Shown here piece by piece: positions 29,888 through 38,361 of a stretch of DNA of 64,000 nucleotides. Numbering within the stretch: the first letter of the stretch is position 1; every line of letters begins with the position of its first letter. A model generated the notes under the pieces. That model ran no database searches. It saw nothing but the letters and a program-made list of their open reading frames with translations, and had not been told where the DNA came from. The translations under genes and the position numbers were made by a program. Source of the stretch: Malaciobacter marinus (GTDB lineage Bacteria > Campylobacterota > Campylobacteria > Campylobacterales > Arcobacteraceae); NCBI RefSeq assembly GCF_003544855.1, contig NZ_CP032101.1, positions 2,852,001 to 2,916,000 of the forward strand. The letters are read 5' to 3'.

Positions 29888-31159
29888 ATGCAAAAAGAGA
29901 CAATTGCACTACATGCTGGATATGATAAAAAAGAAGGCTATGGATCAATGAGTGTTCCAATAGCTCAAACAACAGCATATGCTTTTAGAGATTCAGAACA
30001 TGCTGCAAACTTATTTGCACTAAAAGAGTTAGGTCCTATTTATGGAAGACTAACAAATCCAACATCGGATGTTTTAGAACAAAGATTTGCAGCTTTAGAA
30101 GGTGGTGCTGCTGCTATTAGTACAGCAAGCGGTCAAGCAGCTATTTTTTATGCCATTGTAAATGTCGCAGAAGCTGGAGATAATATTATCATTTCTGATA
30201 AACTTTATGGTGGAGCTGTTACTTTACTTGCTCATACACTTAAAAGATTTGGAATTGAAGCAAGAGTATTTAAAAGTAAAGATGCTAGTAATTTAGAAGA
30301 GCAAATAGATGAAAAAACAAAAGCTATATTCTTTGAATCACTATCAAATCCACAAATTGCAATAACTGATATTGAAAAAGTTGTAGAGATTGCAAAAAGA
30401 AATGGAGTTTTAACAGTTTGTGATAATACTGTTGCTACACCTGCACTATTTAATCCAATTGAATGGGGAGTTGATGTAGTTGTTCACTCAACTTCAAAAT
30501 ATGTAAATGGTCAAGGTACAGCAATTGGTGGAATGGTTGTTGAAAGAGATGGACTTGCAGAATTTTTTAAACAAAATGACAAAAGATACTATCACTTTAC
30601 AACACCTGATGAGAGTTATCATGGATTAGTTTATACAGATGTTCCATTACCAAACTTTTGTTTAAGAATTAGACTTGCATTATTAAGAGATATTGGAGCA
30701 ACACAATCTCCTCATAACTCTTGGCTTTTAATTCAAACATTAGAGACTTTAGCTTTAAGAGTTGATAAACACTCTGATAATGCACTTGAAGTTGCAAAAT
30801 ATTTAGAGTCTAATCCAAAAGTTAAAGCAGTGAACTATCCAGGTTTAGAATCAAACGAGCATCATGAAAAAGCTCAAAAATATTTTAAAGGTGGAAAAGC
30901 ATCTGGACTTATATCTTTTGAAGCAGAAAGTTTTGAAGAAGCAAGAAAGATTATTGATAGTACAAAACTATTTAGTGTTGTAGTAAATATAGGTGATAGC
31001 AAATCACTTATCACACACCCAGCAAGTACAACTCACTCACAAATGAATGAGAAAGAGTTAATAGAAGCAGGAATTAATCCAGCAACAGTTAGATTAAGCA
31101 TAGGTTTAGAAGATACAACTGATTTAATCGCTGATTTAGATCAGGCGATAAATAAGTAG
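29888..31159 (+). CDS. metY: O-acetylhomoserine sulfhydrylase
   Basis: 423 residues, PLP-dependent Cys/Met metabolism family. It joins O-acetylhomoserine and sulfide to give homocysteine. The PLP lysine is K204 in STSKYVNGQG, with YGRLTNPT at 52-59 and ASGQAAIF near 80. The long insert after K204 (YHFTTPDESYHGL) is typical of MetY and not of cystathionine synthase. First gene of an operon for making sulfide and building it into amino acids. Confidence 0.92.
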   Translation: MQKETIALHAGYDKKEGYGSMSVPIAQTTAYAFRDSEHAANLFALKELGPIYGRLTNPTSDVLEQRFAALEGGAAAISTASGQAAIFYAIVNVAEAGDNIIISDKLYGGAVTLLAHTLKRFGIEARVFKSKDASNLEEQIDEKTKAIFFESLSNPQIAITDIEKVVEIAKRNGVLTVCDNTVATPALFNPIEWGVDVVVHSTSKYVNGQGTAIGGMVVERDGLAEFFKQNDKRYYHFTTPDESYHGLVYTDVPLPNFCLRIRLALLRDIGATQSPHNSWLLIQTLETLALRVDKHSDNALEVAKYLESNPKVKAVNYPGLESNEHHEKAQKYFKGGKASGLISFEAESFEEARKIIDSTKLFSVVVNIGDSKSLITHPASTTHSQMNEKELIEAGINPATVRLSIGLEDTTDLIADLDQAINK

Positions 31160-31167
31160 GAAACTAA

Positions 31168-31581
31168 ATGCCATTAATATCAACAAAGGGAGTATATGGT
31201 CTTATGGCCATGCATGAGTTAAGTAAACACAAAAAGGATACTCCCATGCAAATTAAAGAGATTTCAAAAAATGCACAAATTCCTCAAAATTACCTAGAAC
31301 AACTTCTAGGTAAATTAAGACGTGCAGGATTAGTTAAAAGCATTAGAGGAGCAAAAGGTGGGTATATTTTAGCCCAAAAGCCAGAAGAGATAAATATAGG
31401 TGAAATACTTTCAGTTTTAGAAGATGAACTAAAAATGATTGATCAAAGAAGTCAAAATCCTATATTAAATCTTTTCTTTGATGATGCGAAAGCAAATATG
31501 AAAAGATATTTTGATGTTAGTCTTTCAAAGTTAGATGAATATCAAGAAAAATATAATCAATTCTTACACTATAATATATAA
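31168..31581 (+). CDS. Rrf2-family regulator, CymR-like
   Basis: 137 residues. The Rrf2 winged helix is clear: KGVYGLMAMHELSKH, then QIPQNYLEQLLGKLRRAGLVKSIRG and GGYILAQKPEEINIGEIL. It contains no cysteine, so it cannot hold an Fe-S cluster as IscR or NsrR do. That matches CymR of Firmicutes, a cysteine-metabolism repressor that works bound to CysK. Here it sits directly between metY and cysK. The regulatory role is inferred. Confidence 0.82.
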   Translation: MPLISTKGVYGLMAMHELSKHKKDTPMQIKEISKNAQIPQNYLEQLLGKLRRAGLVKSIRGAKGGYILAQKPEEINIGEILSVLEDELKMIDQRSQNPILNLFFDDAKANMKRYFDVSLSKLDEYQEKYNQFLHYNI

Positions 31582-31598
31582 ATTACAAGGAGTTTATA

Positions 31599-32531
31599 AT
31601 GAAATACGCAAAAAATGTTACAGAATTAATAGGAAATACACCTTTAGTACAACTTCAAGGTGCAAGTAAAAGAAGTGAAGCAACAGTTTTAGGTAAATGT
31701 GAATTTATGAATCCAACTCATTCAGTTAAAGATAGAATTGGAACAAATATGATTAAATCAGCACTTGAAAAAGGTTTAATTGATGAAAATACAACAGTAA
31801 TTGAACCAACAAGTGGAAATACAGGTATTGCATTAGCTTCAATTTGTGCAGGTCTTGGAATAAAATTAGTTCTTACAATGCCAAGTTCTATGAGTATTGA
31901 AAGAAGAAAGTTGCTAAAAGCATTAGGTGCACAACTTGTATTAACTGAACCAGAAAAAGGAATGAAAGGTGCTGTTGATAAAGCAAATGAATTAAGTCAA
32001 GAAATAGAAAATTCATTTGTACCACAACAGTTTGCAAATGAAGCAAATCCAGAAATTCATAGACAAACAACAGCTAAAGAGATTTTAGAAGCAACAGATG
32101 GGAAAATTGATATTTTAGTAGCTGCAATTGGAACAGGTGGAACTATTACAGGAACAGGTGAAGTTTTAAAACAACACAATCCAAATATTCAAGTTATTGC
32201 AGTTGAACCTGAAGCATCACCTGTATTAAGTGGAGGTAAACCAGGCCCTCATAAAATTCAAGGTATTGGTGCAGGTTTTGTTCCAGAGATATTAAATACA
32301 AAAGTTTATGATGAAGTAATTCAAATTTCAAATGAAGACTCAATTGAAGCTTCAAGAGCATTAGCAAAAGAAGAAGGTTTATTAATTGGAGTATCTGCTG
32401 GTGCAAATGTAAAAGTAGCTGAATTAGTTGCTTCAAGACCTGAAAATAAAGGTAAAACAATTGTTACAATTCTTTGCGATACAGGAGAAAGATACCTAAG
32501 CTCAGGACTATATGAATATGACGATGAGTAA
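31599..32531 (+). CDS. cysK: Cysteine synthase A
   Basis: 310 residues. It makes cysteine from O-acetylserine and sulfide. The PLP lysine is K44 in NPTHSVKDRIG, and the substrate loop PTSGNTGIALA is near 70-80. The phosphate-binding glycine loop GTGGTITGTGE is near 177-187. In the operon it follows the CymR-like regulator, its possible protein partner. Confidence 0.94.
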   Translation: MKYAKNVTELIGNTPLVQLQGASKRSEATVLGKCEFMNPTHSVKDRIGTNMIKSALEKGLIDENTTVIEPTSGNTGIALASICAGLGIKLVLTMPSSMSIERRKLLKALGAQLVLTEPEKGMKGAVDKANELSQEIENSFVPQQFANEANPEIHRQTTAKEILEATDGKIDILVAAIGTGGTITGTGEVLKQHNPNIQVIAVEPEASPVLSGGKPGPHKIQGIGAGFVPEILNTKVYDEVIQISNEDSIEASRALAKEEGLLIGVSAGANVKVAELVASRPENKGKTIVTILCDTGERYLSSGLYEYDDE

Positions 32532-32570
32532 AAATACTCATCCTCATATGGAGAACTTAAAACATATGAG
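32523..32570 (+). promoter_or_regulatory. Two tandem hairpins between cysK and the DUF2061 gene
   Basis: GATGAGTA/TACTCATC (32523-32542, AAAA loop, containing the cysK stop) is followed at once by CTCATATG/CATATGAG (32543-32570). The right arm of the second hairpin runs into GAGGAA, the ribosome binding site of the next gene (ATG at 32579). This layout could limit translation or mark a processing point within the operon. Confidence 0.5.
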
Positions 32571-32578
32571 GAAATAAA

Positions 32579-32809
32579 ATGCATGAAAAGCCCTATAGAT
32601 CAATTGTAAAATCAGTTTCTTGGAGAACACTTGGAACATTAGATACTATGATTATATCTTACTTTATTACAGGTAATTTAGTAATGGCTGCATCAATTGG
32701 CTCTATTGAAGTGGTTACAAAAATGATACTTTACTATTTTCATGAAAGAGCATGGAATAAAATTCCATTAGGTAGAATAAAACCTACGCAAAATGATTAT
32801 CAAATTTAG
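32579..32809 (+). CDS. DUF2061 small membrane protein
   Basis: 76 residues with two hydrophobic helices. SIVKSVSWRTLGTLDTMIIS and YYFHERAWNKIPLGR are the DUF2061 signature. The family is often found near sulfate assimilation genes, as here between cysK and cysH, but its function is not established. It is separated from cysH by two bases. Confidence 0.82.
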   Translation: MHEKPYRSIVKSVSWRTLGTLDTMIISYFITGNLVMAASIGSIEVVTKMILYYFHERAWNKIPLGRIKPTQNDYQI

Positions 32810-32811
32810 GT

Positions 32812-33516
32812 ATGTTTATGAATATTATAGATGAATTAAATGAACAATTAAAAAACTCTTCTACACAAGAAGTAATAGAATTTTTTTTAAATCAATATAG
32901 AAGTAAAGTTGCCCTAGCCTCAAGTTTAGGAGCTGAAGATCAAGTTTTAACAGACATAATTTTTAAAATTGATAAATCTTCAAAAGTATTTACATTAGAT
33001 ACAGGAAGATTAAATCCTGAGACATATGATGTAATGGATGCAACAAATTTAAAATATGGTGTAAAACTTGATGTTTATTTTCCTAATCTTGATAAGGTAG
33101 AACAGTTATACCAAACTCAAGGTATTAACGGCCATTTTGAAAGTATAGATAATAGAAAAAAATGTTGTAATATTAGAAAAATTGAACCATTAAAAAGAGC
33201 ATTAAAAAATCTTGATGTTTGGTTTACAGGACTTAGAAGTTCACAAAGTATTACAAGAGAAGATATGAAATTAGTAGAATGGGATGAAGCTTTTAAACTA
33301 ATAAAAGTAAATCCTTTAATAAAGTGGAGTGAAAAAGATGTATGGGATTATATAAAAGCAAATAGCGTTCCATATAATAAGCTTCATGATAAAGGTTATC
33401 CAAGTATTGGCTGTGCACCCTGTACTAGAGCCGTTAAGGACGGTGAAGATATAAGAGCTGGTAGATGGTGGTGGGAAAACCCTGAACACAAAGAGTGTGG
33501 TTTACACAAAAAATAG
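32812..33516 (+). CDS. cysH: Adenylyl-sulfate (APS/PAPS) reductase
   Basis: 234 residues. It reduces activated sulfate to sulfite with thioredoxin. C118-C119 in KKCC and C201-C204 in GCAPC make the four-cysteine pattern of the [4Fe-4S] type that uses APS directly. The catalytic cysteine C229 lies in HKECGLH. No APS kinase gene is seen nearby, in agreement with APS as the substrate. The start could also be the in-frame ATG at 32818. Confidence 0.9.
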   Translation: MFMNIIDELNEQLKNSSTQEVIEFFLNQYRSKVALASSLGAEDQVLTDIIFKIDKSSKVFTLDTGRLNPETYDVMDATNLKYGVKLDVYFPNLDKVEQLYQTQGINGHFESIDNRKKCCNIRKIEPLKRALKNLDVWFTGLRSSQSITREDMKLVEWDEAFKLIKVNPLIKWSEKDVWDYIKANSVPYNKLHDKGYPSIGCAPCTRAVKDGEDIRAGRWWWENPEHKECGLHKK

Positions 33517-33522
33517 TGGTGG

Positions 33523-33550
33523 TATATTCAAACCTTTAATTTGAAATATA
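33523..33550 (+). repeat. Inverted repeat in the cysH-cysD gap
   Basis: TATATTCAAA and TTTGAAATATA can pair with one unpaired T around an 8-base loop. It lies 30 bases before cysD, which has its own GGAGAG ribosome binding site. Confidence 0.4.
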
Positions 33551-33580
33551 TTAAATAGTTTTTAATTTGATGGAGAGATT

Positions 33581-34492
33581 ATGTTAGATACAAAAAGATT
33601 AACTCACTTAAAACAACTTGAAGCTGAGTCAATTCATATTATAAGAGAGGTTGTAGCAGAGTTTAATAACCCAGCAATGCTTTACTCAATTGGTAAAGAT
33701 TCTGCTGTTATGCTTCACCTTGCTGTAAAGGCATTTGCACCTGCAAAACTGCCATTTCCTTTACTTCATGTTGATACAACATGGAAGTTTAAAGAGATGA
33801 TTGAATTTAGAGATAAAAGAGCTAAAGAGTTAGGAGTTGAGTTATTAGTACATGTAAACCAAGAGGGAGTTGAGCAAAAAATTGGACCATTTTCCCATGG
33901 AAGTGCAGTTCATACAGATATTATGAAAACTCAAGGTTTAAAACAAGCGCTAAATAAATATAGATTTGATGCTGTATTTGGTGGGGCTAGAAGAGATGAA
34001 GAAAAAAGTAGAGCAAAAGAGAGAATATACTCATTTAGAGATAAAAATCATAGATGGGATCCAAAAAACCAAAGACCAGAACTTTGGAATATTTATAATG
34101 GAAGAGTACATAAAAATGAATCAATAAGAGTTTTTCCTCTTTCAAATTGGACAGAACTTGATATTTGGCAATATATATATTTAGAGCAAATACCTATTGT
34201 TCCATTATATTTTGCTAAAAAAAGACCTGTTGTAGAAAAAGATGGTGTGAAAATTATGGTAGATGATGACAGAATGCCAATTGAAGATGGTGAAGAGATA
34301 AAAGAAGAGATTGTTAGATTTAGAACTTTAGGTTGTTATCCTCTAACAGGTGCAGTTGAAAGTACTGCAACAACTCTGCCTGAAATTATTCAAGAGATGT
34401 TACTTACTAAAACAAGTGAAAGACAAGGAAGAGTAATTGATAGTGACCAAGCTGGGTCAATGGAAAAGAAAAAAATAGAGGGGTATTTTTAA
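33581..34492 (+). CDS. cysD: Sulfate adenylyltransferase subunit 2
   Basis: 303 residues, the standard CysD size. It is the catalytic subunit of ATP sulfurylase. The PP-loop [13 protein letters not shown] lies near 46-58, and [15 protein letters not shown] is the conserved middle segment. It functions with CysN, whose start is 2 bases downstream. Confidence 0.95.
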   Translation: MLDTKRLTHLKQLEAESIHIIREVVAEFNNPAMLYSIGKDSAVMLHLAVKAFAPAKLPFPLLHVDTTWKFKEMIEFRDKRAKELGVELLVHVNQEGVEQKIGPFSHGSAVHTDIMKTQGLKQALNKYRFDAVFGGARRDEEKSRAKERIYSFRDKNHRWDPKNQRPELWNIYNGRVHKNESIRVFPLSNWTELDIWQYIYLEQIPIVPLYFAKKRPVVEKDGVKIMVDDDRMPIEDGEEIKEEIVRFRTLGCYPLTGAVESTATTLPEIIQEMLLTKTSERQGRVIDSDQAGSMEKKKIEGYF

Positions 34493-34493
34493 A

Positions 34494-35903
34494 ATGGCAC
34501 ATCAATCTGATTTAATAGCATCAAATATACAAGAGTATTTAAAAGAGCATGAAAATAAAGAGTTATTAAAATTTATCACTTGTGGAAGTGTTGATGATGG
34601 AAAGTCAACTCTTATTGGAAGACTTTTACATGATTCTAAAATGATTTTTGAAGACCAATTAGCAGCAATTAAAAATGATTCAAAAAAAACAAATTCAACA
34701 AATAATGAATTTGATTTAAGTTTACTTGTTGATGGACTTCAAAGTGAAAGAGAACAAGGTATTACTATTGATGTTGCATATAGATATTTTAGTACAGATA
34801 AAAGAAAATTTATTATTGCAGATACTCCAGGGCATGAGCAATATACTAGAAATATGGCAACAGGAGCTAGTACAGCCAATTTAGCAATTATTTTAATTGA
34901 TGCTAGATATGGAGTTCAAACACAAACTAAAAGACACTCATTTATTACAAAACTACTTGGAATTAAACATATTGTAGTTGCAGTTAATAAAATGGATTTA
35001 GTTGATTTTAGTGAAGATAGATTTGAACAAATTAAAGCTGATTATTTAAAATTTGCAAAAAGTTTAGGAATTGAAGATATTATATTAATACCTATTTCTG
35101 CACTTAATGGAGATAATGTAGTAAATAAAAGTGAATTTTCTCCTTGGTATCAAGGTGATACTTTAATGCACACATTAGAACATATTGAAATAGCAAAAGA
35201 TAGAGATTTACAACACTTTAGATTACCTGTTCAATATGTAAATAGACCAAATCTTGATTTTAGAGGTTTTTGTGGGACTATTGCTTCTGGTATTATTCAA
35301 GTAGGAGATGCCATTACAGTTTTACCATCAGGAAAAAGTTCTCATGTTAAGCAAATAGTTACATATGAGGGTAATTTAGATTATGCTTATGCTGAACAAG
35401 CTATTACACTTACACTTGAAGATGAAATTGATATTAGTAGAGGTGATGTTATTGTTAAAAGTGCTGAACAACCTGACCATGCAAGTAGCTTAGATGTTGA
35501 TATTGTCTGGATGAGTGATGAACCTTTAACAAAAGGAAAAACATATAATATTAAAAGAGCAACAACAACCACTACAGGAAGTATTGATAAATTTTATTAT
35601 AAAACAGATGTTAATACTCTTGACAAAGATGAAAGCACAAATATTTTAAATCTAAATGAAATTGCCCATGCAAAGCTAGATTTAGACCAAGAGATTGCAT
35701 TTGATGAATATAATCAAAATAAAACAATGGGTAGCTTTATTATAATTGATAGAATATCAAATAATACAGTTGGTGCTGGTATGATAAGGGATAAATCAAA
35801 AGAACAAGGTAAAAAAAGTTCAGAATACTCAGAGTTTGAGATTGAATTTAATGCTTTAGTTAGAAAACATTTTCCCCATTGGGATGCAAAAATAATTAAA
35901 TAA
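34494..35903 (+). CDS. cysN: Sulfate adenylyltransferase subunit 1 (GTPase)
   Basis: 469 residues. GTP hydrolysis by CysN drives APS formation by CysD. The P-loop [10 protein letters not shown] is at 31-40, [17 protein letters not shown] is switch II, and NKMD is the guanine specificity motif. An EF-Tu-like domain 2 and 3 follow. No fused APS kinase domain is present at the C-terminus. Confidence 0.95.
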   Translation: MAHQSDLIASNIQEYLKEHENKELLKFITCGSVDDGKSTLIGRLLHDSKMIFEDQLAAIKNDSKKTNSTNNEFDLSLLVDGLQSEREQGITIDVAYRYFSTDKRKFIIADTPGHEQYTRNMATGASTANLAIILIDARYGVQTQTKRHSFITKLLGIKHIVVAVNKMDLVDFSEDRFEQIKADYLKFAKSLGIEDIILIPISALNGDNVVNKSEFSPWYQGDTLMHTLEHIEIAKDRDLQHFRLPVQYVNRPNLDFRGFCGTIASGIIQVGDAITVLPSGKSSHVKQIVTYEGNLDYAYAEQAITLTLEDEIDISRGDVIVKSAEQPDHASSLDVDIVWMSDEPLTKGKTYNIKRATTTTTGSIDKFYYKTDVNTLDKDESTNILNLNEIAHAKLDLDQEIAFDEYNQNKTMGSFIIIDRISNNTVGAGMIRDKSKEQGKKSSEYSEFEIEFNALVRKHFPHWDAKIIK

Positions 35904-35915
35904 ATAGGTACTCTT

Positions 35916-37016
35916 ATGGTGAAAAAAATAGATTTTGATGAAATAGAAAGAATAAAAAAACAAAAAAGTGGGTTAGATGTCCTTGCGGACATCTATTTGT
36001 ATGCAGTCCTTGGTGAACCCTTACAAGAAGATGATATACAAAGACTTAAATGGTATGGATTAACTTTACAAAATAATGATATTTCAAATGCAAGTTTTAC
36101 TTTAAAAATAAAAATAATAAATGCAAAATTAACACTTGAACAATTAAAAGTGATTACAACTATTTCTAAAGAGTTTACAAATAATAGTGCAAGATTTGTT
36201 GCAAGACAAAATTTAGAGTTTGATAATATTAAAATTTTTGATATTCCTGCTATTTTCAATCTTTTAAATAGTGTAGATTTAAACTCAATTTATGCAAGTG
36301 GTCATGTACCTACAAATATTATGTCTTGTCCTATAAATGGGTATAACCAAAACCAAGCAACAGATGTTAGTGAACTTGTAGAAAATTTAAATGAAGCATT
36401 TGAAGCAAATAAAAACTTTGTAAACCTGCCAAATGAATTGAAGATTTTAGTTGATGGTTGTGGTTGTGTTGATGAAGATTGTAAAGATAATGATCTATTC
36501 TTTAAAGCAATTAAGAGTTGTAATGGTAAAATTCAATTTAAAGTTGATGTTGGTGTTAATGAAAAAATTTATAATATTGGATATATTGCACCATCACAAG
36601 TTGTTTCACTAGCTAAAGCTGTGGCTAAAATCTATAGAGATTATGGATTTAGAGAAAATGAAAAACAATCAAAACTTGCAAGTTTAGTAAAAGATTGGGG
36701 AATTGATAGATTTATCAATGTCTTGCAATCTGAACTTACATTTAAAATAAAAGAGTCTTATGACTTTATAGATACAAAAAAAGATTTTGAAAACTATTAT
36801 GGTGTATATAATAGTAATAAAGATGGTTTTAGTTTTGTTGGCTTTGAATTAAAAGATAAAAATATAAATGCTCAAGGTTTAGAAAAGCTATATACACTTT
36901 TAAATGAGTATAAAGCAACAACAATTAAAATTACTCCAAAAGAGAATATCATTGTTTTAGATGTACCTACTAAAAATGCGCAAGAATTTGAAAAAAAGTT
37001 AAAACAAAACTTTTAG
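35916..37016 (+). CDS. Half-length sulfite/nitrite reductase-like protein without the Fe-S half
   Basis: 366 residues against more than 500 in usual CysI-type enzymes. The order of domains is a ferredoxin-like half-domain (FVARQNLEFDNIKIFDIPAI, R97 to about 112), a first SiR domain (SCPINGYN at 137-144, then FKVDVGVNEKIYNIGYIAP), and a second ferredoxin-like part that ends the protein. The second SiR domain, which carries the cysteines for the [4Fe-4S] cluster and siroheme, is missing, with no remnant in the 48 bases that follow. Cysteines C182, C184, C189 and C202 are extra. It cannot be a normal sulfite reductase alone. It may be a subunit, a siroheme protein, or degenerate. Confidence 0.7.
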   Translation: MVKKIDFDEIERIKKQKSGLDVLADIYLYAVLGEPLQEDDIQRLKWYGLTLQNNDISNASFTLKIKIINAKLTLEQLKVITTISKEFTNNSARFVARQNLEFDNIKIFDIPAIFNLLNSVDLNSIYASGHVPTNIMSCPINGYNQNQATDVSELVENLNEAFEANKNFVNLPNELKILVDGCGCVDEDCKDNDLFFKAIKSCNGKIQFKVDVGVNEKIYNIGYIAPSQVVSLAKAVAKIYRDYGFRENEKQSKLASLVKDWGIDRFINVLQSELTFKIKESYDFIDTKKDFENYYGVYNSNKDGFSFVGFELKDKNINAQGLEKLYTLLNEYKATTIKITPKENIIVLDVPTKNAQEFEKKLKQNF

Positions 37017-37064
37017 TTTTTTATTTAATAGCTTTAGAATAAAATTTTTATAAAAAGTTGTATA

Positions 37065-38351
37065 ATGAAAAGAAATCTATTCAGAAAAATTATTGATTCA
37101 AAAGATTTAAAAAAACATATTATTGGTCAACACAAAAATTTATATTTTGACTATACGGCTTCTGGATTGGCATTTGAACCAATAGAAGCTCGTATAAATC
37201 AAGTTCTTCAAACCTATGCTAATACTCACTCAAAAGAAGCTTCAATGGCTGATACTACTAGTAATTATTTTGAAGAAGCAAGAGAAAATCTTAAAAAAAT
37301 GTTTGAACTTGATGAAAACTTCACTATTTTGCCAGGTGGCTGTGGTGCAACTGCTGCAATAAAGCATTTTCAAGAACTAATGGGAGTTTATATCCCCCCA
37401 GCAACAAAACAAAGATTTAATATAAATGTGGATAAATCAAAACTTCCTTTAGTAATAATTGGACCATATGAACATCACTCAAATGATGTTAGCTACAGAG
37501 AAGCTTTATGTGAATCTATTAGAATAAAATTAGATAAAAATGGATTAGTTGATTTATTACATTTAGAAGAAGTACTTAAAGAAAATGAAAATAGAGAAAT
37601 CATTGGTAGCTTTTGTATTGCTTCAAATGTTACAGGAATAATTAGTGATTATAAAGCGATTTCTAAACTTTTAAGAAAATATAATGCTATTGTTTGTTTT
37701 GATGCAGCAGCTAGTTCACCTTATATGAATGTTGAATGTAAATATTATGATGCTTTATTTGTATCTCCACACAAATTATTAGGTGGTCCTGGAAGCTGTG
37801 GCCTTTTAGTAATAAGGAAAAGCCTAATAAACAATGAAATAAGCCCTACTTTTGCAGGTGGTGGTACTGTTTTATATGTAAATAAAGATACTCAAAAATA
37901 TGATGAAAAAGTAGAAAATAGAGAAAATGCAGGAACTCCTGGAATTTTACAATTTATTAGAGCCTCACTTGCTTACCAGCTTAGAAATGAAGTAGGTTTT
38001 GAATATATTAAAAATAAAAAAAATAGACTTACAGACTATTTTATAAATAAATTAAAAAAGATTGAAAACATTGTAATTTATGGAAATTTAGAAGCTGAAA
38101 ATATAGGTATTGTCTCTTTTAATATAAAAGATTTAAGTCCTTATGATTTATGTGCAAAACTATCAAATATTTTTGGTGTTCAAACAAGAGCTGGTTGCTC
38201 ATGTGCTGGTCCATATGGACATGATTTATTAGGTATTGAGAAACTTGATTTAGAAAATAAACCAGGTTGGGTTAGAGTATCAGTTCATTATACTATGGAA
38301 GAAGAGGATATAGATAACTTACTTCAAGCTATCAAAGATAGTATCAAATGA
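37065..38351 (+). CDS. Class V aminotransferase (cysteine desulfurase/selenocysteine lyase-like)
   Basis: 428 residues, PLP-dependent. K237 in SPHKLLGG is the PLP lysine, FDAAA (212-216) holds the aspartate that meets the pyridine nitrogen, and EHHSN is at 136-140. Near the C-terminus TRAGCSCAGPYG provides a cysteine where cysteine desulfurases have their active site. It closes the sulfur assimilation run after a 48-base gap. A role in moving sulfur from cysteine is plausible but the substrate is not proven. Confidence 0.75.
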   Translation: MKRNLFRKIIDSKDLKKHIIGQHKNLYFDYTASGLAFEPIEARINQVLQTYANTHSKEASMADTTSNYFEEARENLKKMFELDENFTILPGGCGATAAIKHFQELMGVYIPPATKQRFNINVDKSKLPLVIIGPYEHHSNDVSYREALCESIRIKLDKNGLVDLLHLEEVLKENENREIIGSFCIASNVTGIISDYKAISKLLRKYNAIVCFDAAASSPYMNVECKYYDALFVSPHKLLGGPGSCGLLVIRKSLINNEISPTFAGGGTVLYVNKDTQKYDEKVENRENAGTPGILQFIRASLAYQLRNEVGFEYIKNKKNRLTDYFINKLKKIENIVIYGNLEAENIGIVSFNIKDLSPYDLCAKLSNIFGVQTRAGCSCAGPYGHDLLGIEKLDLENKPGWVRVSVHYTMEEEDIDNLLQAIKDSIK

Positions 38352-38361
38352 TACTATCTTT
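38334..38361. terminator. Hairpin between convergent genes
   Basis: AAAGATAGTATC and GATACTATCTTT form a perfect 12-bp stem around AAAT. The loop and left arm hold the aminotransferase stop codon. The right arm reaches the end of the convergent chemoreceptor gene. Confidence 0.6.
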
